A stretch of 64,000 nucleotides of DNA, from contig CAMRHE010000077.1 of the NCBI GenBank assembly GCA_947044405.1, positions 4,141,001 through 4,205,000 of the forward strand, written 5' to 3'. Shown in pieces: positions 59,301 to 64,000 of this stretch. Both the position numbers and the translations under genes were made by a program. The notes under the pieces are model-generated. The model was not told the DNA's origin and ran no database searches. It saw only the letters and a program-made list of their open reading frames with translations. This DNA comes from Leptodactylus fallax. Taxonomy: Eukaryota; Chordata; Amphibia; Anura; Leptodactylidae. Every line of letters starts with the position of its first letter. The stretch's first letter is position 1.

Positions 59301-61100
59301 ACACACTGGGCAGGGGTATGTGCCAGCTAGTAGTACTGCGGAGAGGGGTGCCCTGTGGTCATAGTAACATACCAATACTGGTACACACTGGGCAGGGGTA
59401 TGTGCCAGCTAGTAGTACTGCGGAGAGGGGTGCCCAGTGGTCATAGTAACATACCAATACTGGTACACACTGGGCAGGGGGTATGTGCCAGCTAGTAGTA
59501 CTGCGGAGAGGGGTGCCCTGTGGTCATAGTAACATACCAATACTGGTACACACTGGGCAGGGGTATGTGCCAGCTAGTAGTACTGCGGAGAGGGTGCCCT
59601 GTGGTCATAGTAACATACCAATACTGGTACACACTGGGCAGGGGGTATGTGCCAGCTAGTAGTACTGCGGAGAGGGGTGCCCAGTGGTCATAGTAACATA
59701 CCAATACTGGTACACACTGGGCAGGGGTATGTGCCAGCTAGTAGTACTGTGGAGAGGGGTGCCCTGTGGTCATAGTAACATACCAATACTGGTACACACT
59801 GGGCAGGGGTATGTGCCAGCTAGTAGTACTGCGGAGAGGGTGCCCTGTGGTCATAGTAACATACCAATACTGGTACACACTGGGCAGGGGTATGTGCCAG
59901 CTAGTAGTACTGTGGAGAGGGTGCCCTGTGGTCATAGTAACATACCAATACTGGTACACACTGGGCAGGGGTATGTGCCAGCTAGTAGTACTGTGGAGAG
60001 GGGTGCCCAGTGGTCATAGTAACATACCAATACTGGTACACACTGGGCAGGGGTATGTGCCAGCTAGTAGTACTGCGGAGAGGGGTGCCCTGTGGTCATA
60101 GTAACATACCAATACTGGTACACACTGGGCAGGGGTATGTGCCAGCTAGTAGTACTGTGGAGAGGGGTGCCCTGTGGTCATAGTAACATACCAATACTAG
60201 TACACACTGGGCAGGGGTATGTGCCAGCTAGTAGTACTGCGGAGAGGGGTGCCCAGTGGTCATAGTAACATACCAATACTGGTACACACTGGGCAGGGGT
60301 ATGTGCCAGCTAGTAGTACTGCGGAGAGGGGTGCCCAGTGGTCATAGTAACATACCAATACTGGTACACAGGGGAGGGGGGAGGGGGCAAGAGAAAAGGA
60401 GAGGGGTGCCCTGTGGTCATAGTAACATACCAATACTGGTACACACTGGGCAGGGGTATGTGCCAGCTAGTAGTACTGTGGAGAGGGGTGCCCTGTGGTC
60501 ATAGTAACATACCAATACTGGTACACACTGGGCAGGGGTATGTGCCAGCTAGTAGTACTGTGGAGAGGGGTGCCCTGTGGTCATAGTAACATACCAATAC
60601 TGGTACACACTGGGCAGGGGGTATGTGCCAGCTAGTAGTACTGTGGAGAGGGGTGCCCTGTGGTCATAGTAACATACCAATACTGGTACACACTGGGCAG
60701 GGGTATGTGCCAGCTAGTAGTACTGCGGAGAGGGGTGCCCAGTGGTCATAGTAACATACCAATACTGGTACACACTGGGCAGGGCTATGTGCCAGCTAGT
60801 AGTACTGCGGAGAGGGGTGCCCTGTGGTCATAGTAACATACCAATACTGGTACACACTGGGCAGGGGTATGTGCCAGCTAGTAGTACTGTGGAGAGGGTG
60901 CCCTGTGGTCATAGTAACATACCAATACTAGTACACACTGGGCAGGGGTGTGTGCCAGCTAGTCGTACTGTGGAGAGGGGTGCCCTGTGGCATAGTAACA
61001 TACCAATACTGGTACACACTGGGCAGGGGTATGTGCCAGCTAGTAGTACTGGGGAGAGGGGTGTCCTGTGGTCATAGTAACATAGCAATACTGGTAAATA
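56345..61100. repeat. 82-bp minisatellite, ~58 units
   Basis: The unit is about 82 bp and contains AACATACCAATACTGGTACA, CACTGGGCAGGGGTATGTGC, CAGCTAGTAGTACTGCGGAG and AGGGGTGCCCTGTGGTCATA in order. Most copies differ by only a few bases: TGCGGAG/TGTGGAG, CCCTGTGG/CCCAGTGG, and G-run lengths. Three patches are badly scrambled (57315-57400, 58055-58150, 60365-60400). The array starts within the CpG-rich block, with one partial unit at about 56315-56345. Since 82 is not a multiple of three, the many short open frames rotate through the frames and are not coding. Confidence 0.95.
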
Positions 61101-61514
61101 CTGGCCCCCAAAAAAAGGGCCCATTTAATATTTATAAAGTGATACAGTGACTGTCGTACACCAAGTTGTGGAACATACAAATGACACATCTATGATATGG
61201 GATTCAGCTGTCAGAGATCATGGTGTTCCCTGACCTTTAGTAGGGATCATGTGTAATTGCACTAGAATGTTTTTTCCGCTTAAGGTTGTGTACTATGTCC
61301 TCCAGCTCTACCGATTATAGTTGTATCATATTGTCAAGTGCAGGAGAATGCCATCCACTTAGTCACATAAGAACTATAGTTCTAGGTAAATATAGTTCTA
61401 GGTAAATATAGTTTAATCCTTGTATCACATACATTGTGTTAAAGTACTTACCAACTTGCTGTCATTGAATGGAATAGGTTTCTGTTCATACAGAACTCAT
61501 AACATCAGATTGCA

Positions 61515-61690
61515 CAGATTCACAGAGGTTTTCAGGGATCAGTATACTGTTGGCCTATTGGTAGAGGATCAACTCCACTGCCCTTTAAACAGCTGATCAC
61601 AGGGGGTGCTTTGAGTTGGACCCCCACCAATCTGATACAGATGACCTTTCCTAACCGAAGGCCATCAGCAGTCTGATCCAGAATAAAACC
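61515..61690. repeat. MITE fragment
   Basis: ACAGCTGATCACAGGGGGTG, GGACCCCCACCAATCTGATA and GATGACCTTTCCTAACC are pieces of the same TTAA-type MITE; ends are not resolved. Confidence 0.5.
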
Positions 61691-61699
61691 TTTAACTTG

Positions 61700-62110
61700 T
61701 ATCCCTGGTTAAAAAACAACTTTTCCTAAATTAATAGTGCATGAGGAGAACAGTTTAATAAGTGGTGAAGGAAACAGAAATCCTTAATAAGATACATTAC
61801 AAAGTTTCTTATTTTCACATGTACTATTCATTTATGAAAAATTGTTTATAACTGTAGGTACCCTTTAATTGATTTGTTGCCTCATTCTGTGTAGTAGTAG
61901 CCTCTTATCTACAAAACTAGCAGTGTTAAAAGCGTTCAGAATAGTAGAGTGAAGAAAAAGCAATTATTTGAGTGACTTTTCTAATCCCTCTTCATAGACT
62001 AATATGTAGAAAGTAGCTGCCTGAAAAATGAAGAAAACCTATTTCTTTAGTAAGATATATTACAAAGTTTCCTATATTAACCTGTACTATTCATTTATGC
62101 ATTATATTAT
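61700..62110. mobile_element. Second copy of the 14980-15504 MITE
   Basis: It contains AACAACTTTTCCTAAATTAA at the left, a middle CTCATTCTGTGTAGTAGTAG also seen in the first copy, and the inverse arm AAAGTTTCCTATATTAACCT at 62064-62083. An extra inner arm pair (61785-61850) suggests a local duplication or nested copy. Confidence 0.6.
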
Positions 62111-62159
62111 AAAGCTGCATATTTTCTCATTACTTTTTGATTATGATTTATTGATATTA

Positions 62160-62480
62160 AAAGGATTATCCAGATATGAGATTGATCTAGCCTTAGGTGG
62201 GTGACACTCGGCACCCCCCGCATAAGCACTTGGATGAGAGTTGCAGACGTTTTATTTCTTCCCAGACAGAACAAGGCACATTGGTATAGTATTGTAGCTC
62301 AGCCACATTAATGTAAATGGGACTGAGCTGCAGACATGCCTGGTTACCAATGAAATTCTCAATACTGCATTGTGAAGTGGAAGCGTTGTTCACCTAGTAC
62401 CTAGTACTACTTCCACTTCACACAGCAGATTGGCGGTGTCAAACTCTTACAAGTCTGATATTGATCAGTATTTAATTCCT
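62160..62480. repeat. MITE copy (TTAA type)
   Basis: AAGGATTATCCAGATATGAG at the left pairs with TCTGATATTGATCAG and TAATTCCTGAAAAACC at the right. GGGACTGAGCTGCAGACATG is shared with the copy at 11225-11475. Confidence 0.55.
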
Positions 62481-62779
62481 GAAAAACCACATTAGTACCA
62501 CATTAGCTTACAGCTACTCATAGGGGGTCCGCTGTGGTTATCATCCTGCAGTGGACTTATCAGTTGCAAAAAACTGTACTGAACCCACTGCAAGAAACTG
62601 ACCTGCTGTGGGTTGGAAACCTGCAGCGCAAGACACTATGTACTTCCTGTTTTTTCTGCAGTATGTGGATGGGATTAAAATCCATTCTACTACTTGGCAC
62701 TATATATAGCAGCTAGTTAGCTGGTGCCAGCTGCCCACTGTGACTAAACCACACGTGGCTCTGGCCTAAAACCCCTTCA

Positions 62780-63660
62780 GCTTCCTATATGATGCTGTCT
62801 GCTTCGAATGGAAGGAATACCTGACATATAATACAAGGTACTGTCCATGCACTAATTTTATTTTTAGGGCCCATGAGGCCAAAGTGATCATGTAACCAAA
62901 CATAAAGACAAGCCGCAGCTCTCAGCAACTGTGGGGTCTCCAGAGGTCGGACCCCCTACTTAACTAACTTTTAGGATCTGTTATGAAAGTAGAATATTAT
63001 TGCCTCTGCAGTGGTACTAGCGGTGTGCTCCTGCGTCTCTGCAGATGCCAGTCTGTTGTATCTGCAGGGCAGATGAATAATTCTGTTTTTTTCTGTTATC
63101 AGCTGTTCAGGCTACTGAGAATCTGACCGTGTTCTGCAATCTGCTTAAATGGTTGTTTAAGTTAATGAGACATTTGTCCAAAGCCAGGACTTGTGGTAAA
63201 ATAACAAAAGAAACTATGTCTGCCCATTTTATGCCTACCAGACTTTGTGTACTTGGCTGCCGTGACCACTGCTACTGTACACAGGCCTAAGCTTTATGGC
63301 ACAAGACCAGGGATTAGCTTCACTCGTCACTGGACTATACATGATATCAAAGTATGTGGAGAGTGCCAGGGAATGGAATGGGTGAATATACCGCCTTCTG
63401 TTATTCTCAGACAAACCCTTCTGTGAAGAACAGTCAGCCTCCAGATGTGTCAGGAAGTGCAGTAAAACATGTCCCGCCATGATCAATACTTGATCTTACA
63501 TAAAAACCTTCCAAAACATTATGCTGTGGTCAGTGGGGGAGATTTATGAAGACTGCTGTTTTCACTGTCAGTCCTCATATCTCCTGCATCTTATATATGA
63601 TAGGGCGCATTCTCCTGCCGGGCTACAAGCTAGTATAGATTTCAGGGCTCATTTACACCA
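62780..63660. other. No gene seen
   Basis: Unique-looking sequence upstream of the terminal MITE. An 83-codon minus-strand frame (63235-63486) shows no family resemblance. Confidence 0.45.
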
Positions 63661-63674
63661 GTAAACTTGCTTAA

Positions 63675-64000
63675 AGAGGACGTTTCATGTCCTCAGGCAC
63701 ATGCGGTTTTACATACCGCTAGAAAGCCGACAGCGCGCTGAATTCAGTGCATTGCCGGCTTTCCCAGTATGTGTCCCGGGGCTGGAGATATTGGCGGTGT
63801 AAGTTTCACGGTTTACTGTCAGAAAGGCGTTGCTGACAGTCTAGCTGCGCTGTGAGGAACGCCCCCCTCTCTTTGTACTCGTCTATAGCGCTGTACTGTC
63901 AGAAGGGACGTTCCATACTGGCCGGCGATGACGCTGAGCTGTGAGGAACGCCCCCTCAGTACAAGTCTATGAACGAGAACTGTCAGGGGGGCGTTCCTCA
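63675..64000. mobile_element. TTAA-flanked MITE, cut by the window end
   Basis: TTAA at 63671-63674 is followed by AGAGGACGTTTCATGTCCTC. Inside, CTGTGAGGAACGCCCCC occurs twice (about 63850 and 63938), with its inverse GGGGGCGTTCCTCA at the very end. The right terminus lies outside the window. Confidence 0.6.

Noticed and set aside
56345..61100. Many overlapping 60-114-codon frames such as MVIVTYQYWYTLGRGMC repeated in tandem
   Set aside because: They follow from an 82-bp tandem repeat read in rotating frames. They all end at the same TAG in the unit and there is no splice or codon-use evidence for coding.
54085..61100. CRISPR-like regular repeats
   Set aside because: The repeats are contiguous with no unique spacers, in a vertebrate genome with no cas genes.

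Overview
The window is nuclear DNA of a vertebrate, most likely an anuran amphibian. Three things point there: a spliced vertebrate gene with long introns, several fish/frog-type Tc1 transposons, and a dense population of short fold-back (MITE-like) repeats. No bacterial or viral gene organisation is present. The exact species cannot be told from the sequence alone.

The one host gene I can support lies on the minus strand: FTCDNL1, the formiminotransferase-cyclodeaminase N-terminal-like gene. It has five coding exons, at 44599-44488, 31981-31886, 22082-21930, 16126-15938 and 11120-10684. Every junction has GT..AG and every intron is phase 1. The joined reading frame is 328 codons with no break. 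It covers the whole formiminotransferase module (both subdomains, with the catalytic His kept at about residue 93) but no cyclodeaminase domain. A splice acceptor just upstream of the ATG (at 44606) implies a non-coding 5' exon. The best candidate promoter is a CpG-island-like block at about 55740-56345.

Layout. 1-10.6 kb: 3' flank of the gene, made of fold-back repeats, Tc1 fragments, an old 31-bp minisatellite and a decayed hAT-like element. 10.7-44.6 kb: FTCDNL1. Its introns hold a LINE fragment, hAT-type elements (one carrying a 38-unit, 31-bp minisatellite), a dead Tc1 copy, and two Tc1/mariner elements with intact transposase ORFs: a DD34E element at 33130-34766 and a DD38E (Intruder-type) element at 39333-40963. 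44.6-55.7 kb: 5' flank or first intron, with a decayed DD34E Tc1 element (50672-52293) and a 1.65-kb, 31/32-bp minisatellite. 55.74-56.35 kb: the CpG-rich block. 56.35-61.1 kb: a 4.75-kb minisatellite of an 82-bp unit. 61.1-64 kb: more fold-back repeats and a piggyBac-type MITE cut off by the window end.

Four TA-inserting elements sit inside older repeats, so the order of invasion can be read directly. I found no evidence of a previously undescribed multi-gene system. The points of most interest are the two intact transposases, the full-length formiminotransferase-only protein, the hAT-type element with an internal minisatellite of 155-bp higher-order structure, and the CpG island bracketed by two unrelated minisatellites. 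Most unannotated intronic and intergenic stretches are unique-looking AT-rich DNA without coding signals.
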